The notes under the pieces are model-generated. The model had not been told where the DNA came from. It did not search any database and saw only the letters and a list, made by a program, of their open reading frames with translations. A DNA stretch of 64,000 bases from DATHTS01 sp041940425 (GTDB lineage Bacteria; Acidobacteriota; Blastocatellia; Pyrinomonadales; Pyrinomonadaceae): positions 62,001-126,000 of the forward strand of contig JBGTSF010000002.1 of NCBI GenBank assembly GCA_041940425.1. The letters are read 5' to 3'. Positions 8,346-16,965 of the stretch are shown here, piece by piece. Numbering within the stretch: the first letter of the stretch is position 1; each line of letters opens with the position of its first letter. The translations under genes and the position numbers were made by a program.

Positions 8346-8484
8346 AAATTGTCCACAGATGGACACAGATAAACACAGATAAGAAACGATTTTTAAAATC
8401 AAAACCAATCCTGTAAATCATGTCCATCCTGTTTTAATTTTCTTGAAAAATCTGCGTTCATCTGTGTTCATCTGTGGACAATTT
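8346..8484. repeat. Palindromic intergenic element, 35-nt arms
   Basis: Arms 8346-8380 and 8450-8484 pair over 35 bases with three mismatches. They consist of the iterated word CACAGAT(G)AACACAGAT flanked by ATTGTCCACAG. The 69-base interior holds a CCTGTAAATCATGTCCATCC segment that resembles the outer arms of the elements at 17515 and 53056. It sits between divergent genes (DUF885 and the glycosyltransferase), so promoters must lie in or around it. Confidence 0.8.
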
Positions 8485-8495
8485 TTCCTGAATCT

Positions 8496-9296
8496 ATGCT
8501 CAACGGTCAAAAAATCATCGTCGTCATGCCTGCTTACAACGCAGCGAAAACCTTAGCGCAAACGGTCGCTGAAATTCCGCGCGATATTGTTGACGAGATT
8601 CTTTTGGTTGACGATGCAAGCCGGGACGAAACCGTCGAACTGGCGCGTGAATTAAACATCACGGTTTTTCAGCACGAAAGAAATTACGGTTACGGGCGCA
8701 ATCAGAAAACCTGTTACCGCGAGGCTTTGAAACACAATGCGGATATTGTTGTGATGGTTCATCCCGATTATCAATATTCGCCGAATCTGATCGTGCCAAT
8801 GGCGGGAATGATCGCTTACGGCGAATATGACGTTGTAATGGGTTCGCGCATTTTGGGGAAAGGCGCATTGGAAGGCGGAATGCCGGTTTATAAATACATT
8901 GCTAACCGTTTTTTAACTCTGGCTCAGAATATTTTAATTAGCCAAAAACTCTCCGAATACCACACCGGCTTTCGCGCATTTCGCCGCGAAGTCATCGAAA
9001 ATCTTCCGCTCGAAGAAAACTCCGACGATTTCGTTTTCGACAATCAGATGATCGCGCAAGCCGTCTATTTCGGCTACCGCGTCGGCGAGATAAGCTGTCC
9101 GACACGCTATTTTGAAGAAGCGTCCTCGATAAATTTTTCGCGTTCGGTAAAATACGGTTTCGGCGTGCTGGAAACTTCGATGAGATTTCGGCTTCACAAA
9201 ATGAATTTTTACAAAAGCCGTCTGTTCCGCGCACGCGGTCAAAGGCTTTTGCCGACCTATTATCAGGAGATCGAGAGGGCGAAGGAAATAACGTAA
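8496..9296 (+). CDS. Family 2 glycosyltransferase (DPM1/polyprenol-phosphate type)
   Basis: 266 residues. It starts with the GT-A nucleotide-sugar fold: VVMPAYNAAKTL, then ILLVDDASRDET as the first acidic metal/nucleotide site, and VMVHPDYQYSP at the DxD-equivalent position. GSRILGKGALEGGMP and YHTGFRAFRRE match the acceptor-side motifs of dolichyl/undecaprenyl-phosphate sugar transferases. No membrane helices are visible, so it is a cytoplasmic or peripheral enzyme of cell-envelope glycan or lipid-sugar synthesis. The start directly follows the 8346-8484 palindrome. No pathway partners are adjacent. Confidence 0.9.
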   Translation: MLNGQKIIVVMPAYNAAKTLAQTVAEIPRDIVDEILLVDDASRDETVELARELNITVFQHERNYGYGRNQKTCYREALKHNADIVVMVHPDYQYSPNLIVPMAGMIAYGEYDVVMGSRILGKGALEGGMPVYKYIANRFLTLAQNILISQKLSEYHTGFRAFRREVIENLPLEENSDDFVFDNQMIAQAVYFGYRVGEISCPTRYFEEASSINFSRSVKYGFGVLETSMRFRLHKMNFYKSRLFRARGQRLLPTYYQEIERAKEIT

Positions 9297-9379
9297 TACG
9301 TAACACGCTATACGCAATACGTTATTTTTAAGAAATAATTCCTCTTTTTTCGTATTACGTATCACGTATTACGTATCAC
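9291..9379. repeat. TACGTAATACG-rich inverted repeat
   Basis: Left arm 9291-9321 and right arm 9351-9379 are imperfect reverse complements made of iterated ACGTAATACGT / ATCACGTATTACG words. The glycosyltransferase stop (TAA, 9294-9296) lies inside the left arm. It separates convergent genes and may act as a terminator-like structure. Confidence 0.7.
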
Positions 9380-9383
9380 ATAT

Positions 9384-9767
9384 TCATATTGAATTGCTTC
9401 TGCCTTTCGAGCCTTCTTTCATCTCGTAACGGTCGCGGTCGCGTTTTTCGATTTTTTCGACAATATCGAGCGGCTCGTTGTCTTCAAAATTTATGCCCAT
9501 CGCGTGCGCGTTTTCTTCCGTGTCGGACTGGTCGGGCGTCGGGTTATGCCCGCCGACCGATTCCGCGCCCGAGTCGTTCGCGTCTTCCCATTCGGCATCA
9601 ATGTCGCCGCCCGAATCAGCCGGCGATGTCGAATGATGTTCGCGCAGGCGTTCTTCGAGTTCGCGCGGAGCCTTCGGCGCGTGTTCGATCTCTTCGTTCA
9701 TAAACTCTTCCAATTCCTCGTCCGGCACCGGCGCGTCGCCGTAATACTCCATATTTTTGCTTGGCAT
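9384..9767 (-). CDS. Small acidic DUF6335-like protein
   Basis: 127 residues with an AAGGAG ribosome binding site eight bases before the ATG. Very acidic, with a disordered middle (DSGGDIDAEWEDANDSG). The C-terminal pattern INFEDNEPLDIVEKIEKRDRDRYEM resembles the conserved end of DUF6335 proteins, common in cyanobacteria and acidobacteria and of unknown function. The family call is from memory of that motif. Convergent with the glycosyltransferase. Confidence 0.65.
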   Translation of the reverse strand: MPSKNMEYYGDAPVPDEELEEFMNEEIEHAPKAPRELEERLREHHSTSPADSGGDIDAEWEDANDSGAESVGGHNPTPDQSDTEENAHAMGINFEDNEPLDIVEKIEKRDRDRYEMKEGSKGRSNSI

Positions 9768-9823
9768 AAATTTTTCTCCTTGTTCTTGTAAAACTTGTTT
9801 TTATAAACTTAACATTTTACCGC

Positions 9824-10096
9824 TCAAATAAAAACCACCGACTGCGCCGAAGGAATCTCGAAACGCTTCCGGCAGCGCATATTTTTGCACATCAATTGAT
9901 CGTCCATCCGCACCATATAATCGCGCGATTTTTCAAAACGGGCGCGGTCGTGTTCGTTCATATGACGCGGCGCGTTTTTCTTTTTCGTCCGCTTCATCCA
10001 GCGCACGTCGTATTCATTCCGCTCGCGGCAGTGCGGACACGAAAAACTCGCTTTTTTAGTTTCCTGCCGCTCGTCGAAAATATCTCTTTCCTGCAT
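9824..10096 (-). CDS. Small zinc-ribbon protein
   Basis: 90 residues. Two Cys pairs, SCPHCRERNEYD and MCKNMRCRKRFEIP, form a likely zinc ribbon, and the linker is highly basic (KRTKKKNAPRH). A GGAGG lies upstream of the start. Proteins of this type are often nucleic-acid binding, but no family is recognised. It lies 56 bases upstream of the acidic protein on the same strand and may be co-transcribed with it. Confidence 0.65.
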   Translation of the reverse strand: MQERDIFDERQETKKASFSCPHCRERNEYDVRWMKRTKKKNAPRHMNEHDRARFEKSRDYMVRMDDQLMCKNMRCRKRFEIPSAQSVVFI

Positions 10097-10150
10097 TTAA
10101 ATCTCATTCCCTCCCTGCAAAATAAAAAATGCAGAATAATTATAACAATT

Positions 10151-10246
10151 TAAAAATCAGTATAGCGAACGATTAATGACCGGGCTCGATAAATTCAAAG
10201 TTTGAATAATAACGGCACTCGCTTAAGTTCGCTATACTGATTTTTA
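10151..10246. repeat. 20-bp perfect inverted repeat with internal palindrome
   Basis: Arms 10151-10170 and 10227-10246 are exact complements around the word ATCAGTATAGCGAAC. The interior contains a second palindrome ATTCAAA-G-TTTGAAT at 10193-10207. It fills the gap downstream of the DUF971 gene. Confidence 0.8.
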
Positions 10247-10537
10247 TTATTCCGCCAATTCGCGCAAGTATTTGAACGAAAAAATTCCCGTGTCGTGTCC
10301 GTCGGAAAAATGAAAATTGAGCGCGTATCTGCCGACGATCGAAATATGCGAAAAAGTAAGTCCGTCGGGGATTTTTGCCTCGTCGAGAATCTTCTCGCCC
10401 GTCCATTCGTTAACACAGCCCGCGCAAGGGCATTTTCGCCGGAGCTGCGAAGCGTTGTATTTCGTTTCCGCCTCATCCGACCAGACGATCGAGATTTCCG
10501 AATCGGATTCTTCGATGATTTGCAAAGGTTCGACCAT
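10247..10537 (-). CDS. DUF971 domain protein (GBBH-like N-terminal domain)
   Basis: 96 residues covering one domain. The pattern SDEAETKYNASQLRRKCPCAGCVNEWTG, then SHISIVGRYALNF-FSDGHDTGIFSFKYLREL, is typical of DUF971, the zinc-binding N-terminal domain of gamma-butyrobetaine hydroxylase that also occurs alone near iron-sulfur and Mrp-type genes. Cys-Pro-Cys-x-x-Cys and a late His are the likely metal ligands. It begins 3 bases after the stop of the YtxJ-like gene, so the two are co-transcribed. Confidence 0.88.
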   Translation of the reverse strand: MVEPLQIIEESDSEISIVWSDEAETKYNASQLRRKCPCAGCVNEWTGEKILDEAKIPDGLTFSHISIVGRYALNFHFSDGHDTGIFSFKYLRELAE

Positions 10538-10540
10538 GAA

Positions 10541-10897
10541 TTATTGTTCACCGGCAACGGCGGCGTTTTCCTGACTTTCCAAAAACCGCTCGATTTCCTC
10601 TGCCGCAACATCGTAATGCGAGGCGTGATAAACGGGCGTTTCATTTCTGATAACGATGGCTTGCGGCGATTCGTGACGAACGCCCGTCCGCGCGGCGACC
10701 TCGTTTGAAATTTCGCGCGAATGCTGAACGACGACCAGATAAACGTCCGCATCTATGCCCGAAACGATCTCGAAAACGCCCGCGCTGATCGGACACGTCA
10801 GGCTGTGTTTAAATAAAAAAACGGGCTGTTCGTTCGATTTTTCGAACAGCTCGTCTAACTCTTCCCTTGAACTTACCTTGATAAAATTCGCAATCAT
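10541..10897 (-). CDS. ytxJ: YtxJ-like monothiol bacilliredoxin
   Basis: 118 residues from ATG 10897; a longer frame to 10963 adds residues unlike the family. Thioredoxin fold with FLFKHSLTCPIS (single active-site Cys in TCPIS), then YLVVVQHSREISNEVA and the cis-Pro region SPQAIVIRN. YtxJ proteins are proposed to reduce mixed disulfides of bacillithiol, so the host may use bacillithiol. Operon partner of the DUF971 gene. Confidence 0.85.
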   Translation of the reverse strand: MIANFIKVSSREELDELFEKSNEQPVFLFKHSLTCPISAGVFEIVSGIDADVYLVVVQHSREISNEVAARTGVRHESPQAIVIRNETPVYHASHYDVAAEEIERFLESQENAAVAGEQ

Positions 10898-11031
10898 TAA
10901 GATTATCTTAATGACCGCTTTGGAGTTTTTGCAAATGCGGATTAAATCATAGGTGATTTTCAATTGATTGCTGTTACGCCGCAGACGCTTTAGTTGCCGT
11001 GCATAATCAGATTATAATTTTTCTATTTACC

Positions 11032-11057
11032 GAGCCGGAGTGTTCTTCCTCCGGCTC
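11032..11057 (-). terminator. GC-rich hairpin after the PAP2 gene
   Basis: A 9-bp stem (GAGCCGGAG at 11032-11040 with CTCCGGCTC at 11049-11057) lies just past the PAP2 stop on the minus strand. On that strand it is followed by an A/T-rich tract without a clean U-run, so termination is plausible but not certain. Confidence 0.45.
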
Positions 11058-11075
11058 TAAATCAATTGACCGATC

Positions 11076-11993
11076 TTATTTCGGACGTTTCTGCTCCCAC
11101 TCTTTTTTCACCGCTTCAAGATCACGAACAAATTGCTTGTTCTCAAAAAGAAATTTCACAAACTCAGCCGCCCAGATTCTGCTTGCTTCGGAATCGCTCG
11201 GATAATGCACGCCGAGAAGCTCGCGCGACCACGCAAATTCATGCGCCGCATTCATCAGATCATCACGGCGGTCAGGCGCGAGAAGCGAGATCAATTCGGC
11301 GTTGACGTAACTGTTGAATGAATGACCGCTCGGAAAAGAACCGTGCGGAGGCGGTTTGTCAACTTTCAGTTTCGGTTCGAGCGCGTATGGACGCGGACGG
11401 GCGTATTTTAGTTTGAACTCGACCATGTAGATCATCGAATCGTGAATCACCCTGCTCAAAAATTCGTTTGTCAACGGCAGATTTTCACGGTTATACCAAC
11501 TGCCCAGATTCCGCCCGATATAAAACAGATTATCGCGGTTTTGATTAAAATTTTTGTCAGCCTTATTGATTATGGTCGGATTGTAATAAATGTCGGCTAA
11601 CTTCAAACACCAGGCTAATTCTTCAGGCGTTCTGTTTTTTTGCAGTTCCAAAAGATAGTCGAGTTCTGCCCGCGTTCTTTTTGAACTGTTGGCAGGCACC
11701 GCATATTTTTGGAAAGCCGAAAGCGGTTTGGCGGCGTAATAAGTTTTGAAAAGTTTCCAGCTCATCAACGCTCCCCATTCCGAAAGCGGAAATGTTTGTG
11801 AATCCAAACTTTCCTGTCCGGCTTGCGGTTTTCCGTCAATTTGCGAAAGTTGGGCGTAATGTGCCGTATCAGGCTGACGAATGTTTTTTGATTCATCGGT
11901 TTCCGTTCCCCACATTTTGGAAACAGCCATAAAAATTATCATAAAAAATAAAACTGCCGCGTATTTTTTGAATTTATAATTTTCGTTTTTCAT
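11076..11993 (-). CDS. PAP2-family acid phosphatase, exported
   Basis: 305 residues with a signal or anchor helix (YAAVLFFMIIFMAV). The three phosphatase blocks are present: KLKYARPRPY, the PSGHSFNSY block and SRELLGVHYPSDSEASR, giving the Arg, His and His-Asp residues of class A acid phosphatases and vanadium haloperoxidase-like enzymes. Located outside the cytoplasm. It starts 20 bases after the arsM stop with a GGGAGA ribosome binding site, so it is the second gene of the arsM operon. A link to arsenic is inferred only from this placement. Confidence 0.88.
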   Translation of the reverse strand: MKNENYKFKKYAAVLFFMIIFMAVSKMWGTETDESKNIRQPDTAHYAQLSQIDGKPQAGQESLDSQTFPLSEWGALMSWKLFKTYYAAKPLSAFQKYAVPANSSKRTRAELDYLLELQKNRTPEELAWCLKLADIYYNPTIINKADKNFNQNRDNLFYIGRNLGSWYNRENLPLTNEFLSRVIHDSMIYMVEFKLKYARPRPYALEPKLKVDKPPPHGSFPSGHSFNSYVNAELISLLAPDRRDDLMNAAHEFAWSRELLGVHYPSDSEASRIWAAEFVKFLFENKQFVRDLEAVKKEWEQKRPK

Positions 11994-12013
11994 CTTCTTT
12001 CTCCCTTTTTTTA

Positions 12014-12868
12014 TTAACAGCAGCTCGAACTGCCGTTTTCAGCCGCTTCGCAACAATTCCCTTCCGCCAGTTTGTCGGCGTAAACCGTGACGCTGTAAAT
12101 TCCCGAACCCGAATTTTTAAATTCATTCAATTCGTCCGCGTCGAGATATTTCAAAAGCAATTCGTCCGGCAGTTCGATCAGCCGTTCTTTTTTGATCTGA
12201 ATATTCTTGAAACCCGCCGCTTTGATAATTCCGAGATACGCGCCTTTTTCGCTCGCTCCGCTGACACAGCCCGCATACATCTCCGCCGCTTCCAAAATCG
12301 CTCCGGGCAGCGAACCGCTGTAAACGATGTCCGAAATGCTGAAATGTCCGCCGTTTTTCAAAACTCTGAAAACTTCGCCGAAGGCTTTTTCTTTGTTCGG
12401 CACGAGATTCATCACGCAGTTGCTGACGACTACATCCGCCGTCTCGTCGGCGATTCCCGTCATCTCTTCGATTTCGCCGAGCAGAAATTCGACATTCCGA
12501 AAACCCAGTTTCTGATTGTTTTGCAGTGCGCGAATGACCATTTCCGGCGTCATATCAAGACCGATGACTTTTCCCGTTTCCCCGACAATCCGCCGCGCGA
12601 TAAACGCGTCGTTTCCCGCGCCCGAACCGAGGTCAATCACCGTGTCGCCAACTTTTATACCGGCGATCTCGGTCGGCAAACCGCACCCCAAAGATAAATC
12701 CGCCTCTTGTTGATAACCTTCGACATTGGAGTAGCTTTCGCTCATTGACGTATTGAATTCGTCGTTGACACAGCAAGCCGTATCACTGCAACAGCCCGCC
12801 GCCGTATTGCCTTTGGCGATTTCTCCGTATGATTTTTTAATTTCCGTTTTAATAATTTCCGTATTCAT
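12014..12868 (-). CDS. arsM: Arsenite S-adenosylmethionine methyltransferase
   Basis: 284 residues. SAM motif VIDLGSGAGNDAF with the preceding QQEADLSLGCGLP segment typical of ArsM. Conserved cysteines for As(III) are present: the N-terminal GCCSD and CCVND pairs, SNCVMNLVP and the YAGCVSG segment. The tail ends in further cysteines (NCCEAA...SSCC), a common arsenic-binding extension. It methylates arsenite to volatile or less harmful species in the cytoplasm. A GGGAGA site precedes the ATG. The upstream sigZ gene is on the same strand, separated by a long palindrome. Confidence 0.93.
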   Translation of the reverse strand: MNTEIIKTEIKKSYGEIAKGNTAAGCCSDTACCVNDEFNTSMSESYSNVEGYQQEADLSLGCGLPTEIAGIKVGDTVIDLGSGAGNDAFIARRIVGETGKVIGLDMTPEMVIRALQNNQKLGFRNVEFLLGEIEEMTGIADETADVVVSNCVMNLVPNKEKAFGEVFRVLKNGGHFSISDIVYSGSLPGAILEAAEMYAGCVSGASEKGAYLGIIKAAGFKNIQIKKERLIELPDELLLKYLDADELNEFKNSGSGIYSVTVYADKLAEGNCCEAAENGSSSCC

Positions 12869-12984
12869 TTTTTTTCTCCCTTTGTTTTTTTCGGCAATTT
12901 TTGTTTGCCGCCTGTATGACTAGGCGATTGAAAAAAAGACGCAAAATTTTTCGTGGAAATCAGAACGCGATTAAAAATGTAACT

Positions 12985-13172
12985 CGCGAAAGCGGGTGTC
13001 AGAATAAAGTGCGTTAGCGCGGGGAAAATTATGCAAAACAATACTAAGCCCGTGAAAAGGGCGACAGGCAATGGAGCATCTGTCGCCCTTTTCACGGGCT
13101 TGTCGAATCTCGTTCACGCTAACCCCGCGCTAACGCACGGGGCTTTATTCTATTACCCGCTATCGCGGGCTT
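12985..13172. repeat. Large nested palindromic element between sigZ and arsM
   Basis: This fills most of the 341-base gene-free gap 12869-13209. The outer arms are GCGTTAGCGCGGGG (13011-13024) and its complement (13123-13136), extended by imperfect AATAAAG and CGCGAAAGCGGG words. The inner arms, 13046-13067 and 13080-13101, are a 22-bp perfect inverted repeat of AAGCCCGTGAAAAGGGCGAC with a 12-base loop. A third small hairpin (CCCGCTATCGCGGG) lies at 13157-13170. The inner word recurs near 63396 and 63467. Confidence 0.85.
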
Positions 13173-13209
13173 TGATCAAAAATTGTGTGTTGTTATTTAA
13201 AAATTAAAT

Positions 13210-13767
13210 TCAGGCAGATTTTGAACAGCCGCAGCGTTTACTTTCCGCTTCGATCAGATTGCCGTAAACATCAATTTGATAGATACAGCAATCAAGTAAA
13301 AGCTCTTTCAATTTTTCTTTACCGCGCTGGACTCTGGATTTTGCTCCCGAATAAGAGATATTCAGTTTTTTCGCCAAATCCTTTTGTGAAATGTCCTGAA
13401 ACTCGGTCAGGATCAACGCTTCTTTGTATTTTTCGGGAAGCTTGTTGACAAAGGGCTTTATGCAGCAATCCGCGATAGTTGAATTTAAAGATTCGGTTTC
13501 TTCTTCCGACAATGTTTCGGGAATGTCCTCGATAGTTTCCGTAAATTTTATTCTTCTGAAATGATCGTTGATCGCGTTTTTAACAATTCCGTAGAGATAC
13601 TGGCGCAAATTATCGGCATGTTTTACGCGGTCGAAATTACGGATTATTTTGATAAAAACATCTTGCAGAATATCGTCCGTGTCGGCTTGATGCCGCACTT
13701 TTTTAAGGATAAAGCCGTTTAATTCTTTATGAAATTCAGTCCAAATATTTGTTACTTCCGCCGTCAT
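13210..13767 (-). CDS. sigZ: ECF RNA polymerase sigma factor, SigZ type
   Basis: 185 residues from ATG 13767, chosen because GGGAG lies upstream and the SigZ homology begins there; the open frame upstream to 14028 is basic and unlike a sigma factor. Region 2 has DTDDILQDVFIKI and YGIVKNAINDHFRR. Region 4 has LPEKYKEALILTEFQDISQKDLAKKLNISYSGAKSRVQRG as a helix-turn-helix. The C-terminal tail carries several cysteines (DCCIY, RCGCSKS), as in SigZ proteins near arsM, and could sense arsenite or thiol stress. No anti-sigma gene is adjacent. Likely drives arsM and itself; this is inference. Confidence 0.88.
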   Translation of the reverse strand: MTAEVTNIWTEFHKELNGFILKKVRHQADTDDILQDVFIKIIRNFDRVKHADNLRQYLYGIVKNAINDHFRRIKFTETIEDIPETLSEEETESLNSTIADCCIKPFVNKLPEKYKEALILTEFQDISQKDLAKKLNISYSGAKSRVQRGKEKLKELLLDCCIYQIDVYGNLIEAESKRCGCSKSA

Positions 13768-13930
13768 ATTGCAAACTCCCGGTTTGTTATTATTATTCCT
13801 CAAACCGTAAGACGCAAGAAATTTCAAAAAGACGCAATTTTTAATTCGCGTCGTCAATTTTAAACCGCTTCTCGATTTTAACCGTGTGAAAAAAGAGTCA
13901 AATTTATATAAAAAATAACACTGTTCGATA

Positions 13931-14653
13931 TTATAGACCTTGATAAACATTCGGCGGCGGCGGCGCGTCGAAATTCCGGTTTTGCGGCGCGGGAAAAATT
14001 TTCCGGTAAGCGACGACGTTTCCGGCAATGATGATTGGGATTACGAAATAAACGCCGATACAAAGCGCGAGATAACCGAGAAGCGTCAGTCCTATATTAA
14101 CCAGAATCAATCCCGTTACGCCGCCCAAGTTTCTCCAAACCGCCCGCCCGCTCGTTTTCATTGCCGCAATCGCTCCTAATCTGCGATCAACGATCAGCGG
14201 AAATGAAAACATTAAAAGCGTGTGAAAACAAACCATTACAAAAATAAATACCAGATCAATCGCCGCCGCTCCGATCAGCAAGCCCATCAATTCTTCCTCG
14301 CTGAGCTTCGATCCCATCACCGCCGCCATAATGAACGGCGCGTAAATAATCGCATAAACGACGAACATCGGAACGATAATAAAAAGCATGACGATCAAAC
14401 CGGGCAGAAAAAAATCGAAGCCTTTCCAAAGCCCGTCGAAGGAAACCGGCTTGCCGTCAATCGCCTGCAGGTAGCAGTAAAATATTCCGCAGGTCATCGC
14501 GCCGAGCAGAATATAGAGGCTGAAACTGCCGATAATCACGCCGACGAAAAGCACGGCGAACAAAATCCAGTAATTGCTTTTAATTAATTCCCAGCCTTCT
14601 TTAACGCATTCGACCGGGCTGATAACTCCCGTTCTGATTTCCGTGTTGTTCAT
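13931..14653 (-). CDS. Polytopic membrane protein, unknown function
   Basis: 240 residues from ATG 14653 (GGGAG eight bases upstream); a GTG at 14662 is the alternative. About five or six hydrophobic helices are visible, starting at about residue 27, with a soluble YLQAIDGKPVSFDGLWKGFDFFLPG loop. This layout resembles the broad family of bacterial membrane proteins with a glycerophosphoryl-diester-phosphodiesterase-like membrane domain. The C-terminus is proline rich. It starts 5 bases after the phosphorylase stop, so it shares that transcript. No catalytic motif. Confidence 0.7.
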   Translation of the reverse strand: MNNTEIRTGVISPVECVKEGWELIKSNYWILFAVLFVGVIIGSFSLYILLGAMTCGIFYCYLQAIDGKPVSFDGLWKGFDFFLPGLIVMLFIIVPMFVVYAIIYAPFIMAAVMGSKLSEEELMGLLIGAAAIDLVFIFVMVCFHTLLMFSFPLIVDRRLGAIAAMKTSGRAVWRNLGGVTGLILVNIGLTLLGYLALCIGVYFVIPIIIAGNVVAYRKIFPAPQNRNFDAPPPPNVYQGL

Positions 14654-14658
14654 AAAGA

Positions 14659-16860
14659 TCACTCCCGCGTGTAAATTTTTTCAAAATAATCGCTGACCAT
14701 CCGGTCGCTCGAAAACTGCGGCGTGAGTGTTGCCAGAGCGTTTTTCATACGCTTGATCCACTCGTCAGGCAAACCGCTCTCGTCCTTTTTATAAAACGAC
14801 GGAACGAGTTCGTTTTCCAAAACCTCGTAAAGCGATTCGGCGTCCTGAGCGTCCATCTCCTCTTCGCTTCCCTGGCTCAGATCGCCGATCGAAAAACCGT
14901 TTTCACCGTTAAAGCCTTCGATCCACCAGCCGTCGAGAATTGAAAAATTCAGCCCTCCGTTCATCGCCGATTTCTGCCCGCTTGTTCCCGAAGCCTCTAA
15001 CGGTCGGCGCGGCACATTCATCCAGACGTCAACGCCCTGCACCAGATAACGCGCGACTTCCTGATCGTAATCTTCGATAAAAACGGCGCGGTTCTGCCAG
15101 TTCGAATCGTGATTGATGCTCATCAAATTCTGTAAAACGAGTTTGCCGTGCCTATCCTGCGGATGCGCTTTTCCGGCGAAAACGAACTGCACGGGTTTTT
15201 CGGAATCATCAACCAATTTCAGAAGCCTTTCGAGATCGGTCATCAAAAGATTCCAGCGTTTATAGGTCGCCACGCGGCGCGCGAAACCGATAGTCAAAAT
15301 GTCGGGGTCGAGCAGTTTATTTGTGTCCTCGTGTTCGTTGATCGTATCGTGCAGACCGGTTTCTTTTGAAAATGTGCGCTGGCGGATAAAGGCGATGAGC
15401 AGTTGTTTCAGAGTGCGGTGCGTTTTCCAGATTTCCGCATCGGGAATTTTTTCGATCGCTTGTGTCCAAGCGCTTTGATCGCGCGTCAGTTCCGTCCAAT
15501 TTTCGCCGATATGTTTTTCATAGAGCGTTTTTAGAACCGGCGCGATCCAGGTCGGCGCGTGAACGCCGTTGGTGATATGCGTGATCGGAACGTCTTCGGC
15601 TTCTGTTCCTTCGGGAAACATCTTTAACCACAATTTGCGGGAAACTTCGCCGTGTTTTTCGCTCACGCCGTTTGCCTTGCGCGTCATTTTGATCGCCAGC
15701 GGCGTCATCCCGAACCATTCTTTTTCGTCCGCTTCGCTGGCGCGACCGAGCGCGAAAAATTCCGCTTTGGAAATTTTCAGCGCATCAATAAATTTTTTAT
15801 CAAAACACCCTTCGATCAGATCGGGCGCGAAAACATCGTTTCCGGCGTCAACCGGCGTATGCGTCGTAAAAACGCATTGCGAGCGGACAAAACTAACCGC
15901 GTCGGTAAAACTCAAACTTTCATTCGCTTCGAGAAATTCGCGGGCGAGTTCCAGAGTCAAAAAAGCCGAATGACCTTCATTGAGATGATAAACCGACGGC
16001 GCGATATTTAATTTACGAAGCAGCCGCACGCCGCCGATGCCCAAAATTTTTTCCTGCACGACGCGCGTTTCCGCATCGCCGCCGTAGAGATGCCCGGTGA
16101 TGTAGCGGTCAATTTCGTCGTTTTGCGGAATATTCGTATCAAGCAGATAAAGCCGAATTCGCCCGACCCGTGCGAGCCACGCCTGCGCGTGAACTTCGCG
16201 TCCTCGAATGTGAACCGTGACCGTTACGCGGTCGCCGACCGCATCCGTCACGGGCGATAAAGCGAGTTCGGATTTGAACAAATCCTGATAGCGTTCTTCC
16301 TGCCAGCCGTCGTGCGCGATCTTCTGGCGAAAATAACCGTAGCGGTAAAAAAGCCCGACGGCGACGAGCGGCATGTTCAGATCGCTCGCGGATTTTAAAT
16401 GATCGCCCGCTAAGATTCCCAAACCGCCCGAATAATTCGGCAAAGAATTGTGAACGCCGTATTCGGCGCAAAAATACGCGACCGGATTTTCCGGCGAAAT
16501 CTTACCGACCGTTTTCGGCTCTTCGCTTAAATATTTCTCCTGCCGTTCTGCAAATCGTTTTACTTTGGCAACATAATCTTCGTCAGTTGATTTTTGCCAG
16601 AGCCGCAGACCGCGCATTTTCTGCAAAAGTTCGCGCGGATTCTGCTCGACCTTTTCCCAGAGCGTCGGCGAAAGATCACGGAACAGATCCGCGCCGCCGA
16701 GCGTCCAGGACCAGTAAAAATTTTCGGAAATCGTTTCTAAATCTTTAATTGTTTCCGGTAATTCGCGTCTGAATTTAAAATCGCTTCTAAAGTTTTGTTC
16801 GGTTTGTGGACTAAGTGCCGCTCTCATATCTTTATCCGTATCGGCTAAAATCTCCTGCAT
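14659..16860 (-). CDS. glgP: Alpha-glucan phosphorylase (GT35, short bacterial type)
   Basis: 733 residues from ATG 16860; an in-frame TTG at 16908 would add 16 residues. The N-terminal domain (LPETIKDLETISENFYWSW) is the DUF3417 region found only in this phosphorylase subtype. SGGLGILAGDHLKSASDL and EGHSAFLTLEL line the glucan site. GTSGQKSAMNGG holds the PLP lysine (Lys630), followed by LDGWWIEGFN. It releases glucose-1-phosphate from alpha-1,4-glucans (glycogen) in the cytoplasm. No other glycogen gene is in the window. Confidence 0.92.
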   Translation of the reverse strand: MQEILADTDKDMRAALSPQTEQNFRSDFKFRRELPETIKDLETISENFYWSWTLGGADLFRDLSPTLWEKVEQNPRELLQKMRGLRLWQKSTDEDYVAKVKRFAERQEKYLSEEPKTVGKISPENPVAYFCAEYGVHNSLPNYSGGLGILAGDHLKSASDLNMPLVAVGLFYRYGYFRQKIAHDGWQEERYQDLFKSELALSPVTDAVGDRVTVTVHIRGREVHAQAWLARVGRIRLYLLDTNIPQNDEIDRYITGHLYGGDAETRVVQEKILGIGGVRLLRKLNIAPSVYHLNEGHSAFLTLELAREFLEANESLSFTDAVSFVRSQCVFTTHTPVDAGNDVFAPDLIEGCFDKKFIDALKISKAEFFALGRASEADEKEWFGMTPLAIKMTRKANGVSEKHGEVSRKLWLKMFPEGTEAEDVPITHITNGVHAPTWIAPVLKTLYEKHIGENWTELTRDQSAWTQAIEKIPDAEIWKTHRTLKQLLIAFIRQRTFSKETGLHDTINEHEDTNKLLDPDILTIGFARRVATYKRWNLLMTDLERLLKLVDDSEKPVQFVFAGKAHPQDRHGKLVLQNLMSINHDSNWQNRAVFIEDYDQEVARYLVQGVDVWMNVPRRPLEASGTSGQKSAMNGGLNFSILDGWWIEGFNGENGFSIGDLSQGSEEEMDAQDAESLYEVLENELVPSFYKKDESGLPDEWIKRMKNALATLTPQFSSDRMVSDYFEKIYTRE

Positions 16861-16965
16861 ATATTTTTCGTTTTTTTGTAAAAGGTTTTTTCGGAAGGTT
16901 TTCGACAATATAAACTATCAATTCGCAAGTCGCAAATCTTTCCGCGATTTTATTTTTGTAAAACC

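Noticed and set aside
12865..13095. 76-codon frame on the minus strand upstream of arsM
   Set aside because: It is made of the nested palindrome and shows no family likeness; its overlap with the arsM start is chance.
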